The position numbers and the translations under genes are program-made. A DNA stretch of 64,000 bases, taken from positions 59,734-123,733 of the forward strand of contig JAHDDW010000010.1 of assembly GCA_020629155.1 (NCBI GenBank), written 5' to 3'. The notes beneath the pieces are model-generated. The model was not told where the DNA came from, ran no database searches, and worked only from the letters and a program-made list of their open reading frames with translations. Source of the DNA: Acidimicrobiales bacterium. GTDB lineage: Bacteria > Actinomycetota > Acidimicrobiia > Acidimicrobiales > SZUA-35. Position 1 is the first letter of the stretch, and every line of letters begins with the position of its first letter. Shown one piece after another: positions 55,735 to 63,419 of this stretch.

Positions 55735-55982
55735 ATGGCTGACCTCGCTAAAGTTGATATTCTAAAACGCATTACCGTTGATCCGGCCATTTGCCATGGA
55801 AGCCATGCATCCGTGGTTTGCGCTATCCTGTAGATGTTATTCTCGATCTACTCAGCTCTGGCATGTCTACTGAGGAAATCTTAGATGATTTCCCAGATTT
55901 AGTTGCTGAAGATATCACAGCGGTTCTGGCATATGCAGCCCGTTTAAGTAGATTTAAGAGATTTGAAGCGTCTGTTGCATGA
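55735..55982 (+). pseudogene. DUF433 antitoxin-like gene with frameshift
   Basis: From the ATG at 55735 the frame reads MADLAKVDILKRITVDPAIC-HG. The DUF433 continuation KPCIRGLRYPVDVILDLLSS, then GMSTEEILDDFPDLVAED, is in the -1 frame from about 55800 to the stop at 55982. A single missing A in GGA-AAG accounts for it. DUF433 proteins are small winged-helix-like DNA-binding proteins that pair with DUF5615 nucleases. TAGAAT (55722-55727) ends 7 bases before the ATG. Expression of the C-terminal part alone from a TTG at 55791 is possible but would lack the N-terminal strand. The end overlaps the toxin-like gene (ATGA). Confidence 0.75.
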
Positions 55983-56335
55983 AGTTTATTGTCGATGCGC
56001 ATTTACCTAAAAAGTTAGCTGAATTTTTAACGAAACAAGGATTTGATTCCGTTCATACCCTAGACTTGCCCGAAGGCAATGCAAGCAGTGATAGCTACAT
56101 TAATCAGGTTGCTTCAAAAGAAAATAGAATAGTTATTACTAAAGATTCTGACTTCGTTGATTCCCGCTTGCGGAAAGGTGAACCTCGCCGCTTAGTTCTT
56201 GTTTCCACTGGGGATAGAAGCAACAAAGATTTACTAGCAATAGTTACTAAGTCTTTGGATGACATTGTAAAACTCTTTGAATCTCATCAATTCGTTGAAA
56301 TTAGTAAAGGGCATATCAATATTCATGGCGAGTAA
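55979..56335 (+). CDS. DUF5615 PIN-like putative toxin nuclease
   Basis: The 118-residue protein has the PIN-like acidic residues of the DUF5615/Mut7-C group: Asp6 in IVDAHLPKKLAEFL, and Asp56 and Asp58 in VITKDSDFV. It also has the RRLVLVSTGDRSNKDLL strand-helix. Such proteins form a pair with DUF433, thought to work as a toxin-antitoxin system with RNase activity; the assignment for this pair is from family context. It overlaps the broken DUF433 gene by 4 bases and is itself intact. folD follows 69 bases downstream. Confidence 0.8.
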   Translation: MKFIVDAHLPKKLAEFLTKQGFDSVHTLDLPEGNASSDSYINQVASKENRIVITKDSDFVDSRLRKGEPRRLVLVSTGDRSNKDLLAIVTKSLDDIVKLFESHQFVEISKGHINIHGE

Positions 56336-56404
56336 GTCAATGCCTAAAGCTGGTAACGTTTTGTTATTGATTATGTAGTTCTGAAAGAAAGAAAGAAGAC
56401 TAGT

Positions 56405-57256
56405 ATGGTTGCTCAATTATTAGAAGGCGCTGTGGTCGTCGAATCTGTCCTTAATGATTTGCAGAAGCGGATTGCCGCGTTAAAAGCAAAAAATATTACT
56501 CCTGGTTTGGGCACGATTCTTGTTGGCGATGATGGCGCCAGTGCAGGCTATGTTCGCAAGAAACATGAAACATGTGAACAGGTAGGTTTACGTTCGTTCC
56601 ACATAGATGTGCCATCCGATGCTGGCCAAAAAGCGTTGCTTGCAGCGGTAGAAGAGTTTAACTCTAATGACGAGGTGCATGGGTATCTCATTCAGCATCC
56701 TGTGCCGCAAGGTTTTGATTTTAACGAAGCATTAGCGGCCATTGATCCTGCGAAAGATGCCGACGGGTTGCATCCGATGAGTCTCGGCAAATTAGTTTTG
56801 CAAGAAGAAGGACCTCGGCCGTGCACCCCCGCTGGTATTGTTGCGATGTTTGACTATTACGACATCGATTTGACAGGGAAAAACGTTGTTGTTGTCGGCC
56901 GTGGGCCAACACTTGGCCGTCCGCTAGCGTTGATGCTCGCCAACCGTGGTGTTGATGCTGCGGTTACTGTTGTGCATAGTCGTGTCCCCGATATTTCGGC
57001 CTACACAAAACAAGCTGATGTAGTCATCGGCGCTGTCGGCAAACCCAGTGTGATCACGCCAGAAATGGTTAAACCAGGTGCGATTGTTGTGAGCGGTGGC
57101 ATCACGTGGGAAGGGCGTAAACTTTTGCCCGACGTGGACGAAAGCGTTGGCGATGTTGCTGGCTGGATCACCCCTCGTCTCGGCGGCGTAGGCCCCACAA
57201 CAGTCGGCATGCTATTAGCCAATACGGTCGCAGCTTGCGAGCTAAAGACTTTATGA
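56405..57256 (+). CDS. folD: Bifunctional methylenetetrahydrofolate dehydrogenase / methenyl-THF cyclohydrolase
   Basis: FolD interconverts 5,10-methylene-, methenyl- and 10-formyl-tetrahydrofolate, supplying the formyl donor used by PurH. The 283 residues include the catalytic YVRKK (Tyr49, Lys53), the D-G-L-H-P segment and the NADP-binding GRGPTLGRPLALML (usual form G-R-S-x-x-V-G-x-P). The C-terminal PRLGGVGPTTVGMLLANT is conserved. A purine-rich AGAAAGAAAGAAG stretch precedes the ATG. Closeness to purH fits the shared folate step. Confidence 0.95.
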   Translation: MVAQLLEGAVVVESVLNDLQKRIAALKAKNITPGLGTILVGDDGASAGYVRKKHETCEQVGLRSFHIDVPSDAGQKALLAAVEEFNSNDEVHGYLIQHPVPQGFDFNEALAAIDPAKDADGLHPMSLGKLVLQEEGPRPCTPAGIVAMFDYYDIDLTGKNVVVVGRGPTLGRPLALMLANRGVDAAVTVVHSRVPDISAYTKQADVVIGAVGKPSVITPEMVKPGAIVVSGGITWEGRKLLPDVDESVGDVAGWITPRLGGVGPTTVGMLLANTVAACELKTL

Positions 57257-57318
57257 ATCAGACCAGGCCCTTAACACTAACACGGGTGTGATGCTTCGTT
57301 GCTCGATTGACTGGCGGC

Positions 57319-58590
57319 TTAGCAGCCGATGCCGAGCCAGATTGGTACATCACGGCTGGTGCCGGCAACTCTCCTCTGCCCGTTTACGTTCAGCTCGGCT
57401 GATCCGCCGCCGTCAAACTTGACAAGATCTTCGTAACCTGATGCTTGCGCCCAAGCAATAAGTTGTGCCGACGTTCTTGCTGTTGTTGTCCCAAAGACAA
57501 GAATATCTTTGTGTTTATCGAAGGCGACAAAGCTATGTCGTGTCGTGTAATGGGTATAGTCATTGGTTGGTATTGCCGCGAAACCTTCCCAAATTTGGCC
57601 GTTAACAATCAAGGGGATGCCTGCTGCTGCCCAGCGCCACTGCGACGCATCATCGAGTCTTGGCGTCGAGCTTGGTTGCCAGCTGCGCCAACTTTCAAGT
57701 ACGCGCCCGTTCTTCGACGCCAGGTTGCTATTGAGTTTAAAGTTGCCCTGATAGGTCCAAACCCGTTCTTTATCAGGCCCGTTTGGGCGGTAACGTTCGC
57801 CGATGATGCCTCGATCGTCTCGGTTCTGCGAGCCAGAAACATGACGGCCATCAATAACACCGTAGCCAATTGGCGTCGGGTTCTGTGTTTCTGGGTTGAA
57901 GAACCAGTTGCCATTGATTGAAGCGACAGAGCATCTGTTGGCACTCGCTTTAAAATCGACTCGTGCATAGTCTACTTTGACGATTTGGCCGCCTGTAATG
58001 TTTTCGATCTGGTAGCCATCTTTTTTGAGCGTGGCGTTATCTGGGTTTGAATAGAGCGACCAGGTGGTGTTTGTGCGGCGCATGTATTCTTCTGATTCAG
58101 AGAAAAGCACCATAAGTTCGCCTCTGGTCAGTTCGCCCGAATCGAGCAGACCTTTCCAATAGGCGAAACCTTCTTTGTCTTGCGGTCGGCAAAGCACATT
58201 GCGATAAATCAAAGCTAGAAATTTGTCGTTGTTTAGACTGCCGTAGCGCTTTCTAAATTCAGTTGACTGAGAAAAGTAGTTTGAGATCGATTGTAAAGAT
58301 GTGCCTTTGGCAGAGGTGCTAATCCAATAGTTGAAACCGCTTCGATCTGGCTGGCGTAAAAAATAGGTTTGATACAGCCTCCAGATGCGTGCATCTCTAG
58401 GCGATGATGCTACTTGATCTTGGAAAGCGCTTGCGGGTTGTTTGGCTCGACATGTTGCTGCGTGTGCATCTGAAGGACTAGTTGACTCTGTAACGACGAA
58501 TGTGAGCGAAACGAGTGTTACCCAAGCAAGAAGGAGTGTCGCTATTTTGCGTCGTCTTATTTTTAGTGTTTGTTCAGAAATGTTGTCCAT
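57319..58590 (-). CDS. Exported DUF4214 / phosphodiester glycosidase protein
   Basis: This 423-residue secreted protein has a signal peptide over about residues 15-45 (LLLAWVTLVSLTFVV). A DUF4214 region (about 55-175) has the repeat patterns RLYQTYFLRQPDRSGFNYWI and YRNVLCRPQDKEGFAYWKGL. The C-terminal part belongs to the NAGPA/phosphodiester glycosidase (DUF2233) family and ends LVKFDGGGSAELNVNGQRRV and IWLGIGC. DUF4214 occurs in secreted and surface-layer proteins; the glycosidase domain is expected to cleave sugar phosphodiesters. The combination is unusual. GGGAG lies before the ATG. folD ends 62 bases away in convergent orientation. Confidence 0.8.
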   Translation of the reverse strand: MDNISEQTLKIRRRKIATLLLAWVTLVSLTFVVTESTSPSDAHAATCRAKQPASAFQDQVASSPRDARIWRLYQTYFLRQPDRSGFNYWISTSAKGTSLQSISNYFSQSTEFRKRYGSLNNDKFLALIYRNVLCRPQDKEGFAYWKGLLDSGELTRGELMVLFSESEEYMRRTNTTWSLYSNPDNATLKKDGYQIENITGGQIVKVDYARVDFKASANRCSVASINGNWFFNPETQNPTPIGYGVIDGRHVSGSQNRDDRGIIGERYRPNGPDKERVWTYQGNFKLNSNLASKNGRVLESWRSWQPSSTPRLDDASQWRWAAAGIPLIVNGQIWEGFAAIPTNDYTHYTTRHSFVAFDKHKDILVFGTTTARTSAQLIAWAQASGYEDLVKFDGGGSAELNVNGQRRVAGTSRDVPIWLGIGC

Positions 58591-58718
58591 GGCATCTCCC
58601 TAGGTAATACCTCGGCAGAAAGTGGGAAAAAGTTGTGTCATTCCATTCAGATGCCTTAGAGAAAAAGTAATTTTGCTTACTAGATGGTTTATTTCAGACC
58701 TCTTTCTCAGCTAAACAC

Positions 58719-58888
58719 GTGCCATTCCCGGCTACGACCACGTCTTTCCCAGCTACAGTCACGTCATTCCCAGCTACGGTCACGTCATTCCCAGCTACGA
58801 CTGGGAATCTAGCCAAGATCCCCAATCAAGTTGGGGATGACGGCAGCAAAGTTGGGGATGACGTGATCAAGTGGGGATGACGGGATCG
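58719..58888. repeat. Repeat family B array (left arm expanded)
   Basis: Four 20-22 base units of the form CGTCATTCCCAGCTACGGTCA, the first two diverged, are followed by the full palindrome CATTCCCAGCTACGACTGGGAAT. Three right-arm units follow (AATCAAGTTGGGGATGACGG and variants). The last right-arm unit contains the start region of the next gene. Confidence 0.85.
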
Positions 58889-59425
58889 GTGATTGTGGAG
58901 GTCTTCAAGAAAAGCGTCCCAGTCGTGAAGTGTTTTTGTTTCAACTCGCCAGACGATAAGCTGGCAGAGATGACAGGTGAAAAAGCGCAGAAGTTCAGGT
59001 TGTTGGCGGCTACGTGGCGTGCTTTGCTGGAAGATGCTCTGGCTCCACGACCTTTGGTGCTTGATCCGAAAAAATACACTGGATTGCAGCATGGTGCGCA
59101 GGTGAAAGAAAACGTTGTACTGGTCTTGTCTCAATTGCGTGGGTCTATGAAGGGTGACAGACTAAACCCAATCGTTCTTCCTCTTTCGGGGCTTCTGACA
59201 GATTCCGCTAGTGCCTCTACCGTTGACGCAAATGCTCTTAGCTATCATCTTGCTGACAATCTTGGACAAGTCGCAGATTGTGTCGAACGGGTAGGTCCTA
59301 GCGCAACAATCAGTGTAGAAGTGGAACAATTAGTAAATGCGTTGCTGGAAGATACACAAACTAGAGCGTCGGTAGTTGAACAAAGCTATGCGGCGTACCG
59401 GCAACAACAAGCTCAGCAGCAATGA
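58877..59425 (+). CDS. Hypothetical protein whose 5' end lies in repeat DNA
   Basis: The 182-residue protein (from the ATG at 58877) has no recognised family. It is hydrophilic, probably helical, with a C-terminal Gln-rich end (AYRQQQAQQQ). The first residues (MTGSV) come from a family B repeat unit, so the true start may be GTG at 58889 or 58895. The stop overlaps the Nudix start (ATGA), which supports it as a real, co-translated gene. No ribosome-binding site or -10 box fits any of the candidate starts. Confidence 0.55.
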   Translation: MTGSVIVEVFKKSVPVVKCFCFNSPDDKLAEMTGEKAQKFRLLAATWRALLEDALAPRPLVLDPKKYTGLQHGAQVKENVVLVLSQLRGSMKGDRLNPIVLPLSGLLTDSASASTVDANALSYHLADNLGQVADCVERVGPSATISVEVEQLVNALLEDTQTRASVVEQSYAAYRQQQAQQQ

Positions 59426-60003
59426 ATAATTTTATAACGGCGCAAGCCAACCAGTTGAGGTGCGCTCAAGATGACAGTGAGCTAGCTCGAAAATATATTG
59501 TTGATGCTTTATTGCACACTGAACAGCAACGCATTTTTCAAAAAGAACTTCTCGAATTTGGCAAAATCCATGATGATTGGCTTTATCGCAGTTGCCTAAC
59601 TGGCCATTTAACTGGCTCAGGCCTAGTGTTGGATTCTTCTCGGCAGCGAGTTTTGCTTGTTCACCATCGAAAATTAGCCAACTGGTTTCAACCGGGGGGT
59701 CACTGCGACGGCGACGGCAACCTAGCCAATGTAGCTATGCGTGAGGTAGTTGAAGAAACTGGCCTCACTGATTTTGATGTGATGCTACCAGCGTGTGATA
59801 TCGATATTCATTCGTTCCCTGCAAAGGGTGCGGAACCTGAACATCTGCATCTCGATGTGCGGTTTCTTCTTACAGCAGGCAACGATGCGCTCGTCGCAGA
59901 TAAAGCAGAAACATTAGGAGCACAATGGGTGCCCTTCGACGATGACCGTGTCGCCCATGCAGGTCTGCAAACAAAAATCAAACGCCTTGCAGCACTAGTC
60001 TAG
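59422..60003 (+). CDS. Nudix hydrolase
   Basis: The 193-residue protein has a Nudix box around residues 93-115 (GHCDGDGNLANVAMREVVEE-TGL). The first glutamate of the canonical G-x5-E-x7-REUxEExGU pattern is Gly. This GGHCDGD-type variant occurs in a branch of actinobacterial Nudix proteins. The catalytic REVVEE is intact. The substrate (a nucleoside diphosphate derivative) is unknown. It is coupled to the upstream hypothetical gene by a 4-base overlap, and its end overlaps a minus-strand gene by 4 bases. Confidence 0.85.
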   Translation: MNNFITAQANQLRCAQDDSELARKYIVDALLHTEQQRIFQKELLEFGKIHDDWLYRSCLTGHLTGSGLVLDSSRQRVLLVHHRKLANWFQPGGHCDGDGNLANVAMREVVEETGLTDFDVMLPACDIDIHSFPAKGAEPEHLHLDVRFLLTAGNDALVADKAETLGAQWVPFDDDRVAHAGLQTKIKRLAALV

Positions 60004-60665
60004 AGCGTTTCGATATATTTTCTTGAAGTGGCTACTTCTTGTTTTTTGGGTCTTCGTAACATTGGTTTTGTCGTTTGTCCGTAAAAAGCTGGGTCGGAAA
60101 TGATTTCAAATCCCAAGTCTTCAAAGGTTCCAGGTTTGCTGGTGAGCGTTGCGTAACAGCCGCCAAGGTGGTGGTATCGCATCAAAACAGATTCGAAAAA
60201 ATCTTGTTTTGTCACTTTATCTGAGGTTCTGAGTGTCAAAAAATCTGTGATAAGGTGGGTCGGCTGACGTAGTTTCTTCGCAAGAAATAGCACGTAAAGA
60301 CGCCAGCACCAAGTTGAAAGCAGTAATGCAGGTAAGAGAAATAAGAGTGCAATAAGTCGCTCTGTAGCTGAACCTAGAACGATCGCAGCAAGAAGAGCAA
60401 CCGTTGTCAGGCATCCAAGGGGGCCATAAAGCTTCACATGGTTTGGTGTGTAGATTTGTGATATTCGCACGACATATGACGTATCTTTCGTAGCCCATAG
60501 CTGGCTAGGTTTAAACGTTTCGAAGAGAGCCCGTAAAGGAAGGACTGGCAAAGCCATCGTTGTGCTCTTGCGATTTGCTATTTTGAATCCAAGAGACAGC
60601 TTCTTGAACCCGTTTACCTTCAACGGTTCTGCAAATTTCCAGTTTTGGGAATAACGGTAGGCCAT
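60000..60665 (-). CDS. Hypothetical membrane protein
   Basis: The 221-residue protein has two adjacent transmembrane helices in the middle (about 80-97 and 104-123) flanked by hydrophilic domains. No family is recognised. A TATACT box lies 13 bases before the ATG at 60665, predicting a leader of about 6 bases. It overlaps the Nudix gene by 4 bases tail to tail. The function is unknown. Confidence 0.6.
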   Translation of the reverse strand: MAYRYSQNWKFAEPLKVNGFKKLSLGFKIANRKSTTMALPVLPLRALFETFKPSQLWATKDTSYVVRISQIYTPNHVKLYGPLGCLTTVALLAAIVLGSATERLIALLFLLPALLLSTWCWRLYVLFLAKKLRQPTHLITDFLTLRTSDKVTKQDFFESVLMRYHHLGGCYATLTSKPGTFEDLGFEIISDPAFYGQTTKPMLRRPKKQEVATSRKYIETL

Positions 60666-60737
60666 AGCGTATGGTGCGAGTATAGCGCCCGAAAGACTGT
60701 ATTTAAAAAGTCTGCTGATAGAGCCGGCGTAGTGACG

Positions 60738-61313
60738 TTATAAATCTTCAGGATGTATGCATGAGAGCATATTGTTTGTTCCAGCTAAACGGTTGATCCG
60801 CTTGTCGATTGGCTCTTTGCTGTCAGTGTCAGTGCGTAGATATTGGGCGCTGGGGTTGGTGACTACTGCATCAGCATAGCTATATCGGTCGTTAACAATC
60901 ACTTGCCAGTCTTGTAGCCAGCCTTGTTTGATCTGTGCGTCGCGCTCGGTTGCGGTTTCAAGAGCTGCGAGTTCTGTTATCATTGTTTCTAATTTTTTTG
61001 TGCTATCAACTATCTGTTGACTTCGCTCTTCGCTTGATTTGGCTGACCTTGCAACCGATATCACCCCGATTGCTTGTTGTGCCTGGTCACAGATTGTTTC
61101 TGCTTGCATCGAAAGCGTGCTGTCATCGAAAAGGTCTGCGGCGTCTCGGCGAGGCTCCCCTGTACGCAGGTCAATGCGTTCGCTTGCTGCAAACCCTAAA
61201 AGGCCATAGACCCAGATCGCGAAGCTGCCTGCAATAATAAGACCTGCAAGCGATTTCATTACTAGCTTTAGGTATGGCTGTTTGAAGAATGCACTGTTTT
61301 TTCGTGTAGCCAT
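60738..61313 (-). CDS. Hypothetical membrane-anchored protein
   Basis: The 191-residue protein has one N-terminal membrane helix (about 20-42) and a helical outer domain. It ends with the pattern KRINRLAGTNNMLSCIHPED, similar to the I-N-R-x-A-x-x-N-x-M-x-S-C-x-P-P-x-D ending seen in a family of uncharacterised actinobacterial proteins. Cys75 and Cys186 could pair. No promoter box or strong ribosome-binding site was found. The function is unknown. Confidence 0.65.
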   Translation of the reverse strand: MATRKNSAFFKQPYLKLVMKSLAGLIIAGSFAIWVYGLLGFAASERIDLRTGEPRRDAADLFDDSTLSMQAETICDQAQQAIGVISVARSAKSSEERSQQIVDSTKKLETMITELAALETATERDAQIKQGWLQDWQVIVNDRYSYADAVVTNPSAQYLRTDTDSKEPIDKRINRLAGTNNMLSCIHPEDL

Positions 61314-61330
61314 TTCGCTGAGAGCCTTCT

Positions 61331-61363
61331 AGAGAGAGATGTTTTTATTGTACATCTCTCTCT
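61331..61363 (-). terminator. Hairpin terminator after the DsbA-family gene
   Basis: AGAGAGAGATGT pairs with ACATCTCTCTCT over a 9-base T/A-rich loop, a perfect 12-bp stem. It lies between two minus-strand genes. It resembles the hairpin part of repeat family A, without the core. Confidence 0.75.
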
Positions 61364-61405
61364 GTAGTTCTACTCTGCTTGCAATAAGTAAGAATTTCTG
61401 CTTCC

Positions 61406-62023
61406 CTACTGAGGTTTCTTGCCGAAGTTGGGTTGCACTGTTCTTGTTCGTTTTAACTCCCAGAAGCCGTCCATCGTGGCTAACGTGGTCATCGCGTCCC
61501 ACACTTTAAGCCCCTCGGCGCCTGTAGGTAGTTCAGAGATGACAGGTCCGAAAATGCCACGTTCGGTGCCGTTGGTATCGGTAAATGAAATAATTGGGGT
61601 GCCGACATCTTGCCCAACAAGTGCTAGACCTTTGTTCATACGTTCTTTGATTGCCGTATCAAAGTGTTCGTTGTTGAATGCGTTGGCATGGTTTGTCGCA
61701 AAGCCTGCATCGGAAAGTAGTGTTTCAGGTTTGGCAAAAACATCGCCGTCATGGTGTATGCGTTTGCCTGCTTCCCAATAGAACTTGAAAAACGCTTCGT
61801 TGCCTTCTGTATCTTCTAATGATTGTGCGACTCGTAACAGACTGTTTGTGTGTACCATTTTTTCATAAAACGGATTGTCTGAATCTGGCTGGTTTTTCTC
61901 ATAGAGGCTAATTGGGTGCCACGTTATTGTCAGGTTGCGTTGTGGCTCTACTACTTCTTTAACCCAGCGTGCTGTCATCCAACACCATGGGCAAATAGGG
62001 TCTACCCAAAAGCTAACGTTCAT
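61406..62023 (-). CDS. DsbA-family oxidoreductase (Rv2466c-like, mycothiol-linked)
   Basis: The 205-residue thioredoxin-fold protein has a CPWC active site (Cys11, Cys14) in WVDPICPWCWMTARWV, followed by the helical DsbA insertion and a cis-Pro segment VGTPIISF. This arrangement matches the mycothiol-dependent nitroreductase-like group of actinobacteria, where it reduces mixed disulfides in the cytoplasm; no signal peptide is present. Mycothiol use is inferred from the family. AGAGGAA precedes the ATG. A hairpin terminator follows. Confidence 0.85.
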   Translation of the reverse strand: MNVSFWVDPICPWCWMTARWVKEVVEPQRNLTITWHPISLYEKNQPDSDNPFYEKMVHTNSLLRVAQSLEDTEGNEAFFKFYWEAGKRIHHDGDVFAKPETLLSDAGFATNHANAFNNEHFDTAIKERMNKGLALVGQDVGTPIISFTDTNGTERGIFGPVISELPTGAEGLKVWDAMTTLATMDGFWELKRTRTVQPNFGKKPQ

Positions 62024-62129
62024 TCTGGTTCCTCTTCTATAGATCTTGTCGAATATAACCTAGTCGTGCCGTGTGGCTATTCCTTTAACTAGGAGAAAAT
62101 AGGCAGTGTCGCAACTATAGTCTTTATAT

Positions 62130-63419
62130 ATGTCTATAGATCCAACACTTTTTGATGATTTGCGCGCCCGTAATCTTATACAAGATACGACAGATGAGAC
62201 GGCGCTGCGCGCTCGGCTAAATGAAAGTCCAATAACGCTTTATTGCGGTTTTGACCCGACGGCGAAAAGTTTACATATTGGAAACCTTATCCCTATGTTA
62301 ACACTGCGCCGTTTCCAGCTGGCCGGCCATAAGGTGCTATCGCTTGCTGGTGGCGCTACGGGCATGATCGGCGACCCTTCTGGTAAGTCGGCTGAGCGTA
62401 ATATATTAGATGATGCAGCATTGGATAAAAACTTGGCTGGTATCAAGCCGCAACTTACACAGTTTCTTGACTTTGATGGCCCAAACCCTGCTGAACTGGT
62501 CGATAACCGCACTTGGATAGGTTCAATGTCGTACTTGGATTTTTTGCGTGAGGCTGGAAAGTACGTGACTGTGAATCAGATGGTGGCGAAAGATTCTGTC
62601 AAAGCAAGAATGAGCGGCGATAACGGCATCTCTTATACAGAGTTTTCTTACATGCTGGTGCAAGGCTACGACTTCTATTGGTTGCATCAGAATATGGGTT
62701 GTGAAATGCAGCTCGGTGGTTCTGACCAGTGGGGCAATATAACGGTTGGGGCTGATTTGATCCGCAAGAAGTCTGCCGAGAAAGCGTATGCTTTGAGTAT
62801 CCCGCTTCTGCTTCGAGCTGATGGGGCAAAATATGGCAAAACAGCAGGAGGCGAAACGCCTTGGCTCGATCCATCAATGTTCTCGCCTTATAAGTTCTAC
62901 CAATACTGGATCAGTGCTGAGGATAGTGAGGTGCGTAAACTGCTCTTGCAGTTGACGTTCTTGTCTCTCGACGAGATCGAGACAATTGTGGCACAGCATA
63001 ACGAAGCGCCGCATAAACGGATAGGGCAGAAACGTTTTGCTGCCGAGATAACAGAGACTGTACATGGAGCCTTTGCAACGAAAGGTGCGATAGAGGCTTC
63101 TGAAGTTCTCTTTGGCGGGTCTGTTGCAACGTTGCAAGAAGCTAGTTTCGAGATGTTGGCAGACGAAATTGCTACAACGAAGGTGTCTCGTGCTTTTTTG
63201 GATAAGGATGAGAACCTTGTTGATCTTCTAAACGAAGCGCAGATTGTTAGTTCAAAAGGTGAAGCAAATCGTTTGTTGAAACAAAATGGAGTTTCAGTGA
63301 ATGACACCAAAGTTGCCGCTGAAGACTCTATACAAAAAGATTCGCTGTTTTTTGATCGTTTCTGTTTGATTCGTAAGGGAAAAAAGAACGTGTTCTTACT
63401 TGATTTTTCGGAACGGTAG
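62130..63419 (+). CDS. tyrS: Tyrosyl-tRNA synthetase
   Basis: TyrRS charges tRNA-Tyr. The 429-residue class Ic enzyme has the HIGN motif (49-52, for HIGH), KYGKT (234-238, for KMSKS, the normal form in this subgroup), and a C-terminal S4-type RNA-binding domain (about 345-429) with IVSSKGEANRLLKQNGVSVN. A TATAGT box (62116-62121) ends 8 bases before the ATG, suggesting a leaderless mRNA. It lies directly upstream of the ribosomal RNA operon. Confidence 0.97.
   Translation: MSIDPTLFDDLRARNLIQDTTDETALRARLNESPITLYCGFDPTAKSLHIGNLIPMLTLRRFQLAGHKVLSLAGGATGMIGDPSGKSAERNILDDAALDKNLAGIKPQLTQFLDFDGPNPAELVDNRTWIGSMSYLDFLREAGKYVTVNQMVAKDSVKARMSGDNGISYTEFSYMLVQGYDFYWLHQNMGCEMQLGGSDQWGNITVGADLIRKKSAEKAYALSIPLLLRADGAKYGKTAGGETPWLDPSMFSPYKFYQYWISAEDSEVRKLLLQLTFLSLDEIETIVAQHNEAPHKRIGQKRFAAEITETVHGAFATKGAIEASEVLFGGSVATLQEASFEMLADEIATTKVSRAFLDKDENLVDLLNEAQIVSSKGEANRLLKQNGVSVNDTKVAAEDSIQKDSLFFDRFCLIRKGKKNVFLLDFSER

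Noticed and set aside
57445..57921. 158-codon plus-strand frame
   Set aside because: It is wholly antisense to the conserved phosphodiester glycosidase domain and has a Cys/Arg-rich, implausible product.
58719..58888. CRISPR-like array
   Set aside because: The units are about 20 bases and adjoin one another without unique spacers of constant length; no cas gene is nearby. It is a tandem palindromic repeat.
62832..62846. Missing KMSKS motif in TyrRS
   Set aside because: KYGKT is the normal variant of this motif in the large bacterial TyrRS subgroup and is not a defect.
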